Positions 45,901-57,790 are shown, counted from the first letter of the stretch. The stretch: DNA of 64,000 bases from Philopedon plagiatum (GCA_963971165.1 OZ020189.1:7502001-7566000), one strand, 5' to 3'. The notes: a model not told the origin generated them from the letters alone. Numbers and translations: made by a program.

Positions 45901-46459
45901 GTAAGCGGTTGAACTTACCAGTATCCTTACCTTGCTGTTTCTTTCTTGCTTTATCACAAATAGCAGGCCTCAAATGGACTTTTTGCCCGTTGGGCAAGGT
46001 ACACCTTAAAGAACACACTAATACGCCCAGGCAACTTTTCTTTAGAATATGGACGTTGTGGTTGTTTGTATTGCGCATTGCCCAGCCTGAAGAGTGACGT
46101 TTGGCTTCTTCATTGTCGGCCCTGAAAAATGTACCAAATTGTTATGAAAATTCAAATTTGTGCCAAATTTTAAGATTCTAGGTTCACTGGAAATCATCGA
46201 AATTGTCTTTGATATCCTTTTTAGTGTTCCGTGAAAAAAAAATTTAGGTCTTGAATGAAGAAATACGTTTTAATATTCTGCTTCGTACATGTCTCACCTG
46301 TATACGAGCCTACAGTGGCCGTCCGCCCATTCCGAAAACGGATCAAATTCGCTGATTCTGGGGACGGCACTGTCGTTGATGTCCCAGTCCCCGTGTCCTC
46401 CGCCACTGGCCGGGTAGCTTGCCCGGCAAGACATGCCAGGGGACAGGGAGGGCGTATGC
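39987..46459 (-). CDS. gcm: glial cells missing (GCM-domain transcription factor)
   Basis: Zinc-binding GCM-family DNA-binding transcription factor; in Drosophila it drives glial and blood-cell fates. Exons in gene order: 46459-46298, 46121-45931, 44711-44461, 41224-41128 and 40933-39987 (stop TAG). All junctions are GT/AG with matching phases. The GCM domain runs from WDINDSAVPRISEFDPFSEW through DGHCRLVY, WAMRNTNNHNVHILKKSCLG, ICDKARKKQQGKPCPNRQC, CRGHCGYPVTHFWRH, AIFFQAKGAHDHPRPEAK and RRVRGLAVLLAKEAALGNK, with the characteristic Cys and His ligands. The last exon gives a long Ser/Asn/Tyr-rich, acidic tail starting GYCSCPPFECICSYQ, a likely activation region. From the Met at about 46433 the product is 540 residues. 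The first exon enters in phase 2, so an upstream exon is expected and was not found. Introns carry a pogo-like element, a fold-back element and a MITE. Confidence 0.93.
41325..41695 (-). mobile_element. MITE family copy 3, uninterrupted, in a gcm intron
   Basis: An inverted copy (about 370 bp) of the family at 7.42 and 37.25 kb. It runs from CGTTCAGATTCACTAAGAA to CTAGCGTTGGAGAATCTGGC. It lacks the nested insertions of the other two copies, so it shows the ancestral empty state of both insertion sites. Confidence 0.75.
42755..43427. mobile_element. fold-back element with TA duplication, in a gcm intron
   Basis: Arms of about 300 bases (42755-43052 and 43131-43427) are inverted near-copies around a ~78-bp centre. 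The ends are CAGGGTCTTCCAACGAGGAC and, inverted, GTCCTCGTTGGAAGACCCTG, each bordered by TA. It has Tc1/mariner-style ends like the 32.6-34.3 kb element. Non-coding. Confidence 0.85.
44878..45843 (+). mobile_element. pogo/Tigger-type internally deleted element in a gcm intron
   Basis: Perfect 23-bp terminal inverted repeats (GGGGAACCAGGGGCAAGACG...) are flanked by TA at 44876-44877 and 45844-45845. Subterminal CCCCATCTTGCCCC-like repeats occur near 45277 and 45625-45655. The interior retains a 5' leader, a possible start (MPRILPPKEKK...) and a C-terminal zinc-finger exon, but no DDE domain. It sits in the 1.2-kb intron between gcm exons 45931-46121 and 44461-44711. Confidence 0.88.
45392..45622 (+). 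pseudogene. C-terminal PHD-like zinc finger of a pogo-type transposase
   Basis: The frame encodes a cysteine-rich finger (ECLYCGDRYSGS, WVACQICQKWSHNSCA, HTCDICK) of the kind found at the C-terminus of insect pogo/Tigger-like transposases. The remaining transposase is deleted. A separate upstream frame starting MPRILPPKEKKTK (about 45352) stops at TGA and is shifted relative to this one across an A-tract, so the two do not form a continuous protein as they stand. Confidence 0.7.
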
Positions 46460-47917
46460 CTGAAACAAAAAAAAAATATGTTTTTATCACAAAACCAGGA
46501 TGATATACCATTATTTACATTTTAGAGTAATCAGAGATGCCAGGGTTACTTTTAATCTGGCCAACTATAAGGCCCCCCAAATACCTTTTGAGAACGGCTG
46601 TTGTCAGGTTTTCAATTATGTAGCATATTTTCAGATTGATAAACTTTATACTAAAATAACGCAATCACTATAGATTGCTATCTGTAATCGTAACTACTAC
46701 AGGCTAAAACATATGACTTAGGGTTAATAAAAGATACCAATCATTTTTAGTGACAATAAATTATTAATAATTTATTTCTATTACATGGTGACGAAATTTA
46801 GAGTGAGGGTGGCAACGACGCTTTTTCTCCGTAGCACGTGCCATTCAATTTTTTCTTCATTAACATTTTTTAGACTATTTATAGTTCAATATTATTTAAT
46901 TTCCAAAAAATTGTATTTTCGAGAAAAAACGTAATTTGAAAAAATGTATTTAAAAAAAAATCTTCGAAAAATGTTCTCTTTTTGAGAATCTTTCCTAAAT
47001 CAATCAATGGGTAAAACGCCTGTAGTAAACTGACTTGTAGGTAATTCTTAAAGGATAATCTTAACTGTTCGGTGTTTTCACCCACGCGCGTTACGGTAGG
47101 TTACTTCTTAATCCATAGACGTAGATTCGCTCTGCTTTTAAAACCTTTCTCCACTTGAACTTAATATTTTTTCTACAAATACTGTTGATTTAGAATCAAG
47201 TACAGATATCATTATTTACGTTTTCGAGCATTCAAGGATTCCTAAGTTATTTTATAAACCTGCGAACTGCGTTTTTTGAAATGGATATTGCATATTTAAT
47301 TAATTTAAATTGCTTTAAATTATATTAATTTTTTTTAACAAAGTTATATTACTATTTACACTTCTTCAAATAAACATGCTATGTTTATTTCATGTTTATC
47401 TACCAGCAAACACAGTCGAATTTCGTGTCGTGAACAGGGTTGTCAGAATTGTACTACAAACTACATCTAGTACCTTTTTAAGTTTCATCTAGTACGAAAT
47501 ATTATCTTTAAGGGAGGCCACACACCGGAGAAATAAGAAACATGAAATACGAAACTGAAAACATAAAATACGAAATATGAAAAATTTTTAGTGTGATACA
47601 CACACTGAAGAAACAAAACTAAAATGTGTCTCAGCTGACAATGGATTTCGACGATTGCCTAGACGCGACTCTGTTGTTGCTGTTATCACAACACTATTAA
47701 TATCAAAAATGAAAATAAATCAAAGAAAAAAATTAAGCGCAACGTGAAACAAAAATATAAAACCGAATCTATTTCATGCAACAAGTTTCTACAAGATTTG
47801 TTTAATTGTGACGTCACATTAAATGCATTCGGTCGAAGTTCCATTTAAAACAATGTGTTCTTATTTTATGACATATGTTTCATGTTTCCTGTTGCACGTT
47901 TCAAGTTCTCCCTAAGA
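46460..47917. other. gcm upstream flank
   Basis: The missing 5' exon of gcm could lie here or further upstream. I found no exon with a clear ATG and donor in the required phase. Otherwise AT-rich sequence. Confidence 0.4.
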
Positions 47918-48431
47918 GATGTATTCAGCAGCGTAGCAAGGGGGGCGGAGGGGGCTGTCCGCCCCGGCTACCAAACCAAGGGGGGTGATATCATTAGGCT
48001 TGAGCTCGTGCCATGGAATATGTGGTCATAAAAATCAGTAAAAAAAACAAAAATTTATTATTTTTCATTATTATAATCTAAAACAAAGCTAATCTTTATA
48101 AATTCCATATTCCAAATCGCAAGCCTTTTTAAATTTCTGTGAACAAACCACGGCTGTCTTTTCATCTTTTAAATACTATTCGTCGCATTCTTTATACTGG
48201 TATTGATATATTGTGCCGTTATTTATGGTTATGGGTAAAGAAAGGCAAAGGGCATTAAATTTGTTCTTAGAAAAACACATGTTAGGAAAAAATCGCTTGA
48301 AATCTAAGTCAGACGCCAAAGGTCATAAATTAAAGGCAAAACGCTGACCTGAACGCTTTTTTATGTAACATAATTATTCTTTGAATATACTGTTATTTTG
48401 AAAGTATTGGCTTTCATTGATCATCCCTGAC

Positions 48432-48806
48432 TTAGGGTTGCCAGATCCAACATCTTCGAAATCGGGTTATCAGCGTTTAAAAGCTGCTTAGAAATCGGGA
48501 CTTGGGTCAAAAAATGGGGATGCTATTTTTTAATATATGAATAATATATGAAATAATATTTATTTAACAAATGAACAGGAAAGCATACATTAAGCAAAAA
48601 TATAAACTTTTCATGAAAATCAAACGTAAAAATGTAGTATATAGGTACTTTAAAAACCATACATCTTAAACTAAGGGCAGTCAGTACCACTTAAACTAAA
48701 ACTAAATTTTAAAAATCGAGACACATCGCCGATTTGAAGTGTGTAGGGACGCGTAAAGTTTGAAATCGGGACAGTCCCGATAAAATCGGGACGTCTAGCA
48801 ACCCTA
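48432..48806. mobile_element. hAT-like MITE nested in the hAT element
   Basis: The left end TTAGGGTTGCCAGATCC and right end CTAGCAACCCTA are inverted. The 8-mer TCCCTGAC is repeated exactly at 48424-48431 and 48807-48814. Subterminal AAATCGGG and CGGGAC motifs are repeated. Non-coding. Confidence 0.85.
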
Positions 48807-49057
48807 TCCCTGACACACAAGCCAAAATTTTAATTAACAAAAGAGTATTTTCAGTTTTATATTTGTGGCGTCAGTGTTTAGTGTGCCTAGTTACTGTAAA
48901 GATACCATACTTACAATACAAATAAAAGAGAATTGTTCCCTACTTGTGAAGAACCTTAGCAAAAACTGGATTGCTTTAAATTTTTATAATCGAATGGGAT
49001 TTTGTTGATCACTTAACCTGGTTATAGCTATAGCTAAAGTTATTTTTAACAATTTGC

Positions 49058-49182
49058 ATATCAGTGGCTTCTTGTGAGAGAAGTTTTTCAAAATTACGAT
49101 ACTATCAATAGAAAATGAAACAGCCAGAAGAATTGATTTCGATGAAACAATCCGTGACTTCGCAGCTGTCAAAAGCAGATAA
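49058..49182 (+). pseudogene. hAT transposase C-terminal dimerisation fragment
   Basis: The frame ISVASCERSFSKLRYYQ matches the 'VASxERSFS' block of the hAT C-terminal dimerisation domain. After a stop and a frame change it continues IENETARRIDFDETIRDFAA, the usual end of ZMYM-associated hAT transposases. The upstream RNase H-like core is missing or unrecognisable. Confidence 0.7.
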
Positions 49183-49546
49183 GGAAGTTCTTAATTATTT
49201 TTTTGAACCCCATTATGTATAATAATGTATATGTACATATACTAGTTTATAAATAAAAGTTTGTAAATGTTTCAAGCAAGAATTTTGATCTACATGTATA
49301 TAGATAGAGATTTTTTTTAACTGTAGGACTCTAATAATTATTTTTAAAAAAATGCCCTTTCTAAATTTTTCCTATTTAAATCCAGAAGGGTCAACAAAAA
49401 GGTGAAAAAAATAGTTTTTTGATAAAATAGAAATTTTGCCGTCAAAAGTAAATAACTCAAATGGGTTAGTTTGGGCTACCCGGGGGGTGATACCGTTGAT
49501 ACTCCCTTGGGGTGTCACTCACCCTAGCTACGCCACTGGATGTATT

Positions 49547-51150
49547 TTAGAGTTCTCGTATTTCTTATATTTTCTTTGTCCATAGATTTCAACTAACTCT
49601 TTTTTGCAGAGATTAAAAATAACTGTTTCATTTTCAAAATTAGGAATAATTACGTAATTTATTTTTTTATACCAAATGCAGATATTTAAAAAAATGTTTT
49701 TTATACCTCCTCTTGCCAGTGTATTAGACGCGCATGCCTAGTCTGTTTTGTGAAGATCTAGAACATTTTCATTAACTTTAGTAGATACTTTTTTTCAATA
49801 AAATAAAGATGTTTTCCGGTGTACATCGAAATCGGATAAAAATTTGTCATAAAAATACACTTTTTACTGTGTAGTAGGTAGAGTTGAGACCATTCAAGGT
49901 CAAAGAATTTGGGCACATGAAACATCAAAGAAACGGACAAAGCTTTCGCCTCTTGTTTATAAGTTACTTACTCTTTGATTAAGCTTACCATTAACCCCAG
50001 TAATAAATACGTAAAAATATTATTTTATACTTTCCAGTACTTTTTTTTTGTGAAATCTGTTAATTGTTAAAAAAAACAATTATTAGCTAATCAACACGTT
50101 GGCTGAGTGTTCGTGAAGGTGTGTGGTTACCACAGCACACTTTTTAAATTTAAATGCTGCCCCTGCCTGTACGCCCATGCTCAATCGAAACTGCTCATAA
50201 ATAACAATCGAAAAGCTCAACCGTCCATAGAGAAACACGCTGGCCAGCAGAAAATGCTGAATAACAGATTGAAGAAGACCCCGGGCGTTCTGATTATTAA
50301 ACAATTGTAATTCATTAGAGTTGTCACCAAACCGGTAATTATCTTTTCTGATTAATTGCCACCTAGAGATAAGCATCGGAATAAAGAGAAATCCGGATGA
50401 AAGATAAGCTTAGCCACGGACAGCGAGAATATAAATAAATTTTGAAGAATTGTTACTCGCCAGGCGATATGAGAAATAAAAGTTTTTGAAGGTGAAACAC
50501 AGGGAATGTTAATAAATTCTTAGGTATTCTTCCAACAGTTAAGTAATATTAATATTTTATAATCAGTATTCAGTGCTTATTATCACTATTTTGTTTTGTT
50601 TTACATTTATTTGCCTTAAAAATCTAGGTCTAGGCCTGAAAGCGCGCTTTGCGATGACACCAGTTCGCCTATTACTCGTTCATGTAGGTTGTTATTGACC
50701 CCGTTTACAGGCAACGGCACGCGTTACGCGAGAAACTGGTCAAATTTAATAGCCAAGGCGATCTTTCTGCCGCCTTCCGCGAGCTTTACTTTGTTCGGAT
50801 GAGTTCGCTTGGCAGGCCTTCCACTTTTTGAGGTTTTGGGGCCGCATTTCATTTCTCTAATGCTAAAGAAATTAATGGTGAGTTCCGCATTGTTGTCAAG
50901 TTTATCGTTTTCCTGAAATCGACAGGAATTTCTTTTTAATGGAACGCTGTACATTTTATTTGATTTTCGAATTCAGCTTAAAATTCTGAATACTTATTGC
51001 GAACATTTTATCCTAAAGTTAACAGTTTTTCAGAAAATGCCAAAAATGGTGGTCAATAATCGTTATTTTATTGTATTTTACCTGTACATGAAAGTTTACC
51101 CAAAATGTCTGACATTGTCAGTTTCGTTTATTTACAAAAAATGAATCATT
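49547..51150. other. gene-free AT-rich stretch
   Basis: Short frames without domains. One basic frame at 50724-50954 (-, MYSVPLKRNSCRF...) has no recognisable family. Confidence 0.4.
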
Positions 51151-51154
51151 TAAC

Positions 51155-51600
51155 AGAAACCCAACGAATTTAAATTTTAATAATACTGGGTTATGTGGAC
51201 AGAATGCTAACGCAACAAGAAGTTTGTTGTATTTTTAATGACAAATATCCTGACAGAAATCCATTAACTAAATCTACTGTAAGTAAAGTTTTAAAAAAAT
51301 TTCGTCAATCTGGAACCGTAACAAATGCTATACTATTTGGATATTTAGTACAAGAATTTTTTTACTGATGAGTAACACATTCAGAGCCTTATCACTATCT
51401 GTTGCACTTTTAGGTCGGCCAGAGCGTATATATTTTACGTTCTCAGTTTGACGCAATTTTTTTAAAACTTTACGTACAGTAGATTTAGTTATTGGATTTC
51501 TGTCAGGATATTTGTCATTAAAAATATTACAAACTTCTTGTTACGTTCGCATTCTGTCCCCATAACCCAGTATTACTAAAATTTCCATTCTTCGGATTTT
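51155..51600. pseudogene. inverted pair of mariner-like transposase N-termini
   Basis: Two copies of the same fragment face each other: + strand about 51201-51340 (MLTQQEVCCIFNDKYPDRNP...) and - strand about 51565-51345 (MRTQQEVCNIFNDKYPDRNP..., then SGRPKSATDSDKALN). This is the N-terminal helix-turn-helix of mariner/IS630-like transposases as seen at 36.4-36.7 kb. The flanking non-coding sequence (GGTTATGTGGACAGAATGC and its inverse) is part of the inverted repeat too. Confidence 0.7.
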
Positions 51601-51639
51601 TAATTTTTTTATTTTAAGGGCAGATTCTACATCTAAAAA

Positions 51640-52245
51640 TATGAAAATAAGTTTGTATAAACATGGATCCTCAAACGCTTCTTTTCGAGATACAGGGTGT
51701 TTAATATTTTCACACCTCAAGTATTCGGAAGAGGTAGGAGAAATATGCGAAGACGATTTAGAGCATGTATTGAAACACGGAAAAGTCATTTCCAGAATCT
51801 ACTATAAACTTAAATCAAAAAGGACTGTTTACTGAACAAAAAATATTTAAAAAAAATCATTTTCATTTTTATTGCAAGATATAAATTAATTTTTATCGCG
51901 AAAACGGTGCATCAGAACAAAAAAGCTCAGGAGACACTTTTCATGCAGAATTAATTGGGCTTAAAGGAAAGGATATAAATTTTGCAAAAAATCAGGGGCG
52001 TGCCATTTTTTTCGCTAACAATAAACTCACCAGCACGCTCGCCATTGATGCAAGTACTTTATAAAATCAATTTTTGCACGTAAAGGTACCCTTTGATTAC
52101 ATACTGGCGTGTACGAAAATTCTTGTCAATACCGTAACGCATTTTTGAGAAAAGAATCATTTAAAAAAGAAAATATTAAACACCCTATATCTCGAAAAAG
52201 AAGCGTTTAAAGATCGATGTTCATATAAACTTAATTTCATATCTT
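51640..52245. repeat. inverted repeat outside the mariner-like pair
   Basis: CAAACGCTTCTTTTCGAGAT followed by ACAGGGTGTTTAATATTTT (about 51672-51710) is matched inverted at about 52168-52208. The arms are short compared with the spacer, and terminal duplications were not identified. Confidence 0.55.
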
Positions 52246-52461
52246 TTTGTAACACCCTGTATATATTTTTAGTTAGTATAGTTAGATTTTTAATTTTTAG
52301 GCTTGCCATTTAAAAACGAATTAAGATACTGACTTCGGGTTTGTGTTGAAATGTCTCTTTTTAAAGACCTTTAAAATGAGGTATCACACGGCATAAGGTT
52401 GCGTTTAAAATTTTTGACCTCAACTTCCTAGCGACACCCCTCAAGGGGGTTGAAACAGTTA

Positions 52462-52759
52462 CAGGGTTCCCACCAAAATTCTTAAATGGAGTTCCTTGAC
52501 TTTCCAGGTCCCTTTAAACAAAGTTTTCATGACTAAAAAGAGCTAACCAAGCAAGAAAATTGATTTTTATAGTTTATAGATAGTTTAATACCTTATTTTC
52601 AACTTTGTTATAAAATGAAATCATTTTAATCGATAATACAGACACGGATTCTTTTTAATTTTGGTAGGAAATAAGATTATTTTTATCTAAAACTGGAAAA
52701 GGCAAATTTTCCAGGTTTTCCCGGACATTCCCTGACTTTTCAGAAAAGTGGTAACCCTG
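52462..52759. mobile_element. 298-bp MITE, CAGGGTTCCCAC family, 5-bp TSD
   Basis: Ends CAGGGTTCCCACCAAAATTC and GTGGTAACCCTG are inverted. The 5-mer AGTTA is repeated at 52457-52461 and 52760-52764. It shares TTCCCTGACTTTTCAGAAAA with the shorter copy at 14844-14915. Confidence 0.78.
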
Positions 52760-52764
52760 AGTTA

Positions 52765-55560
52765 AATTACATAGAAAGGTAGAATTACTAACCAATAAGA
52801 TACACCTAAACTTCGGTGTCTCTATCTTTACTAATATCAAAGATATTTGCCCATATTAAGACTTTTCGGACATCCTGTATATTTATTATTATTAGTCTTT
52901 GAACAGTAAGCGGCTTAACCCGGTCAATCATGTCAATATTTACTTGTTATTGTGGAACTCCTTTACTCACTCTATCTACCTATTTGTAAGCTAAAACATT
53001 CCCTAGAATTGCCGATACATTTCCCTGCATTTCTAACATTGGACAATATTTGCTCTCTACCGCGCAAAACACATTACTCTGTACTCTGTTGATATTTAAA
53101 TATCAATAATTAATAAAACAAAAAACATATTTCTGTAATTTACAAGGGGATATTAAAACTTTTTTCTGTTTATATTAATTATAAACCCTTTGTTTTTGAA
53201 GAACAATAACAAGCGGATAAGCGAGTAACCTCTTTGTCAGTTTTTATAAAGACACCAACAGTTGCAAAGAAAGGTAACACTTTCTTCAAGTGAACTAAAA
53301 TACTAAAGCATTACGTAGTAAGAATCAAGTATGTTTGGTTTTCCAAAAGAAATGAAAAATCATCGTTATCGTTACAGAAAGTAAAATAAAACAACTACTT
53401 ACAGAATTACCATATCTTCTTACACCACAATGGTTACAACACCTGCAATGAACTTATTAAAACCTGTTCATACGTTCTGAACTCACTTTTTTAGAAAACG
53501 AAAATATAGAGTCCAAAAAGCTTTGTTGCAAGCTATGTAAGTCTATATATTAACACATTTTTTGTATCGGATCTCCAAACAAACGTTAATCAAAGTTCTA
53601 AGATATGTCGTACACAATCATTGTAAAAAAAAATAGCGGATAGGCCTGAAGGCATCGATAACTTTATTTTACGATCGAAAAATCAAACTTCTGTTAAATC
53701 TTAGGTATACAAATTCCTACACTATAAAACCGGCTTCTCTTCACGCGTAAGCTCTCTTCGCTGCGCGCTACAACACCCCTCAAAACAACCGTTACCTAGC
53801 AAATTCTAACAATAACTGTTTTTCACGTCTTCTCTAAGCTCGCGTTTGCTGTCGCTGAAACAATTGCCGTCCGGAATAGAGCGCCCCGCCCATTTTTCCT
53901 CCACTCAGCTGTTTCTAACGCTGTTCCAACCAATCAGAGAACGAGTGGCACGTGGCTACACCCCCGCTGTTTTCAGGTGTTAGACAAGTGAGCGTCGGAA
54001 GTAGGTGTGATTGGCTTGTAGTCAGAGCTTTCGCTAAAAATTTGGAGCTTTCAGGGGCGGTGTGCTTGTTATTGGTGTTTTCGGTCGATTCATTGATTTT
54101 CCAAAATGTTTTGTGTTACTTGATTGGAATAAATCAACTTGTAATTAGTGATTCTTTAACGCGCCTTGCTGTTGTATAAGCCAGTGGAAGTAGACAGTAC
54201 TAATAGTAGTATGTAGGTATATCTATTAAACTTGACATGATTTCCGAGTCTTAAAATAGGACTATGCATGGTAGGTATAATTCAAATAAAAAAAGTGTTT
54301 GGAAGTTGAAGGGGTACATTTCGGGACAAATAAATTGGGGGTTGAAAAACTTAAATTAGGTACGTAAAAAAGTAGATTTATTAGCAAATAGGGTACCCCT
54401 AAAATTTGGTGTCTCTAACTTTACTAATAGCAAAGATATAATGCCGTACTAAGACTTTTCGGACATCCTGTAGTTATAGGTTTAGACGTGCCGAAAGCAC
54501 TATAAATAATGGTTGATGGAGGGAGTGCAGGAACAAATTTCCAACCACTGGAAGATAAAAATGACCACTTTAGAGAAAAAATGTAGATTTTTTTCCAATG
54601 CTTCTCGGAATAACATTGTCGACATTTTTTCAACATTTCTGCAAAATTTTTCCTGACCTGCCGATGTTTCCTCGGTACAAGGTCCCAACAGCAAACTCGT
54701 GCTCTAATTTTCCAACTTATTGTAAATGCTTACGGGGTGGGAAGAAGCTTCCACTATAGGAGAGCCCTCATCCTTTAAAACTGAATATTTAAGGACGCCA
54801 GGTGGCTCCACTGATTACTTATTAAAAATAATTACACAAATTACACTATAATCATAAAACGAACGCTACGCAAATATAAAAAAAATTTCTATTTACATCA
54901 CAGATGAATGATTTTTACTCTAATTTCGGAAAGCCGAGGATGACAGCTGACAAGCCCCTTAAATTAAACCTTATGTCCTCCTACCGCATCCCGGCAGACC
55001 ACACTCATTGGAATTGTCGTCCGTATATCGACGTATAATTAATAATTCTTACATGAATTAAAAACATGAATGAAAGAAATCTCTTGATACAAATTGATGG
55101 CGCGTAGAATTTATAATTACTGATTTTTTACGGCGAACTTGAAGAATGTAGCGCTCCTTCTACGAGGACCGGTTTTGTCATTTTGTTTATTCTAAGATCC
55201 ACATAATCGCATTTTTTTTGTTTACTTTGTTGCATTTATGTAGGTAAGTAGTAGGGGATGGGGGAATGGCGGTCACTTAAGCCATTACGTATAAGAGACA
55301 AAATAATATATACTTCTTGTAACATAGAGTTAGGGGACCACATAACTGAAAACATGTAGTGGTAGTGGGGGGACTATATAGTTGGCCAGATTAGAACTCT
55401 TTAATTAATCTAAAATGTAAATAATGGTATCTCGTCCTTTTGTTTCTAAATCTATGTATTTTATCCCATTCTTTATTTGGGGACAGTCCTTGACCAAAGA
55501 CTGAATTATAACTGACACCTAGAAAGGGCTATCTTTAAAGCCTCAATAACATACCCGGGG
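52765..55560. other. gene-free stretch with a GC-rich promoter-like patch
   Basis: About 53740-54060 is GC-richer than its surroundings, with GGGCGGGGCGC and CCAAT-type (ACCAATCAGAGAACG) motifs, and a possible donor on the - strand (TTGCTAG|gtaacg near 53805). It could be a promoter and leader exon for gcm 7 kb away, but nothing proves this. Fragments of the CGAAAAGTC-type repeat occur at 52.8-52.9 and 54.36-54.48 kb. Confidence 0.4.
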
Positions 55561-56350
55561 CATTTCGGTAAAACTTGGAGCTTAAAACCCAAAATGATTT
55601 ATTTATCATACCTAACCGCTGTAATGCCTACAATGACATACTCACTGGTGTGTTGGAGAAAAACAAAGGAAGCTGACAAAATTAAAAAGGCTTGTCGGTC
55701 TGCGTATTACGGGCGCAATGAAAACCTGACCGTCCATAGCCCTGGAGGTGGAGACAATGCTAGATCTCCTTCCACTACACTTATGTATAAGAAGGGAAGC
55801 AATACCTAACCAGTGCCTTTAGAGATACACAAACAACATAATTTAAGTCAGGAGATCTGACTGGTCACCTCAAAATACTAAAGGTCATGACCAAACCATT
55901 AACTGACAAAAGTTTCTTTCAACGCTCTTTTCAAGTGGTTAAACCTAAAGGACCGTCGAAGCATAAGGAAAAAAGTGCTGCAATTTGAAAACGGTTTGCT
56001 AGTGCAGCACAGACGGATCAAAGATGGCAGAGGGGGTTGGAGGGTTGGGCCAGGATGCAGAATTTCAAAGCCTCTGTGTAAAACACTTTCCTTAAAACAG
56101 AAATACACGCGATAGATTTATGCGCCACAGAATATGCCTTAAAGGAGCAAAAATTTACAATCTATCGGAGAGCCTGGCAGCTATAAAGGTACTAGCAACA
56201 ATACTCTAAACTGGCTTGGGATTGCTACGAAAATCTCTCAATCAACTGGCAAAAAACAACTCATGTGGGTGCAGGATAACCAAGGTGTGGAAGGCAATGG
56301 AATTGCTGACCAAAGCTCCTTTCTATGAGACTGAGAAGTAGGAATAATCT
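55560..56350 (+). pseudogene. degenerate LINE ORF2 with RNase H remnant
   Basis: The stretch GLKPKMIYLSYLTAVMPTMTYS resembles the 'GL.P.....Y...V.P...YG' region after the reverse transcriptase of jockey/I-type LINEs. Further on, WVQDNQGVEGNGIADQSS near 56265-56320 matches the RNase H signature 'GHxGxxGNexAD' with the first His lost. Many frame breaks; a dead 3' fragment. Confidence 0.6.
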
Positions 56351-56398
56351 TACGACTGCATAAAAAAGGAGACAACAAATAACTCTTAGTACTATAGA

Positions 56399-57605
56399 GG
56401 TCTAACTTTGTTGAGTACGATTGATAATATATAGAGAGAATCCTGGAGAAAAGACTAAAAACTATAACAGAATTGCAGTTGGAAGAAGCTCAGAGTGGTT
56501 TCGGAAAGGAAACATATATAAAGTAACTGATAGAAAAGAACGTAAACAACACAGTACCTATATGTAGCTTTTATTGACGTCGAAAAATCATTTGACAGTA
56601 TCCCAAGAAACGAAGGATGGAACAGCCTTAGACAAAGAAGCATCAACAATCAGCTAGAAAGAGGTGTTTTCAGTCTATATGGAGATGCAAGAAAATTTGC
56701 ACTCAGTGGAGTTCGTGACTGAGGAAGAACTGAGACAAGGGGGAGTACTGAGCCCGACATTATTCAATTTAGTTCGTGACGACGGAATGAACGAAACAAA
56801 GAGTAAAATAAAGACATTACAAATAAAACACAGAACATGTAGATTATGGAGATAGCAGAATGTGCTTTTGCCGACAACCTGTTAATTTACGGAAAGAACG
56901 AAAAGGAATTAGAGATGAACTTAGATATCTGGAAGATAGCATTAGGAAAAAGAAACATGAAACTAAACGTTGCTAAAACCAAAGTAATTACAACTGGAAA
57001 GAGAGAGTCGAGCATAACAATAAATTGATGGAAAGGATGTAGAGCAAAAAGAGATAGTCAATGATTTGGGAGTAAATATACAAAAGAATGGAAAGGAAGA
57101 GGCTCTAACTAAACTAAAACTCTTCTACACACTTAACAACACGTTGATAAGGAAAAAAGAGATATTGAAGAAAACAGAAAATATACTTTACTACACAGTA
57201 TACAAACCAATCCTGACCTACGGAAGTAAAATGTAAAAGCTGGGTGTTAAACAGTCAAATGAAAAGCAAAACACAGGCGCTGGAGATGAATTCTAAGAGG
57301 TGTTACGGGTGTTACTCGAAGAGATCGAATGCGAAATGAGGCAGTCAGAGCGGAACTCAACGTAGAACCAGTTTTGAAAAAGCATACAGAAACAACATCT
57401 AAAGTGGTTTGGACACATAGTAAGCACGGGTAATAAAAAACATACGAATATGGTTAGCTAAATCTACACAGAAAAGATCGAAATGAAGACCGAGAAAAAC
57501 ATGGCATCAAGTAGTGGGAGAATGACTGAAGGAACGAGAAATATCCTGTAAAGAGGGGATAAAGAAGGCAAAGAACAATAAGGAATGGGCAACATTTATT
57601 TATTC
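56399..57605 (+). pseudogene. degenerate LINE reverse transcriptase, 5'-truncated
   Basis: Recognisable RT blocks across several frames: FIDVEKSFDSIPRN (about 56570), LRQGGVLSPTLFN (about 56731), CAFADNLLIYGKNEKEL (56862; the catalytic [FY]xDD has become FADN), MKLNVAKTKVITTGK (56958), then PILTYGS and KWFGHIVS-like C-terminal motifs (57212, 57404). It is a different family from the 55.6-56.3 kb fragment because it lacks the RNase H motif. Inactive. Confidence 0.75.
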
Positions 57606-57642
57606 ATGAAATTATTTTGAGTTGGTATATTGTAACCGAGTT

Positions 57643-57648
<6 letters not shown>

Positions 57649-57715
<67 letters not shown>
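57649..57715. repeat. (AT)n microsatellite, ~67 bp
   Basis: An almost uninterrupted AT dinucleotide run just downstream of the LINE 3' end. Open frames of Ile/Tyr repeats called across it are artefacts. Confidence 0.95.
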
Positions 57716-57722
<7 letters not shown>

Positions 57723-57790
57723 TATTGATTGATATTGATATGTTGATCCGGGAGTGCATTCGCTCGTTTGTTAAATTCCCATTGGAATCT

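Larger units (their letters stand above)
47926..49538 (+). mobile_element. hAT element, 1.6 kb, exact 8-bp TSD
   Basis: Ends CAGCAGCGTAGCAAGG and CCCTAGCTACGCCACTG are imperfect inverted repeats. The 8-mer GATGTATT is repeated exactly at 47918-47925 and 49539-49546. It retains the C-terminal dimerisation part of a hAT transposase at 49058-49182 and has a 375-bp MITE inserted at 48432-48806. Internally deleted and non-autonomous. Confidence 0.88.

Noticed and set aside
50724..50954. Basic frame as gcm first exon
   Set aside because: No donor in the required phase follows it and its sequence is unlike any GCM N-terminus.
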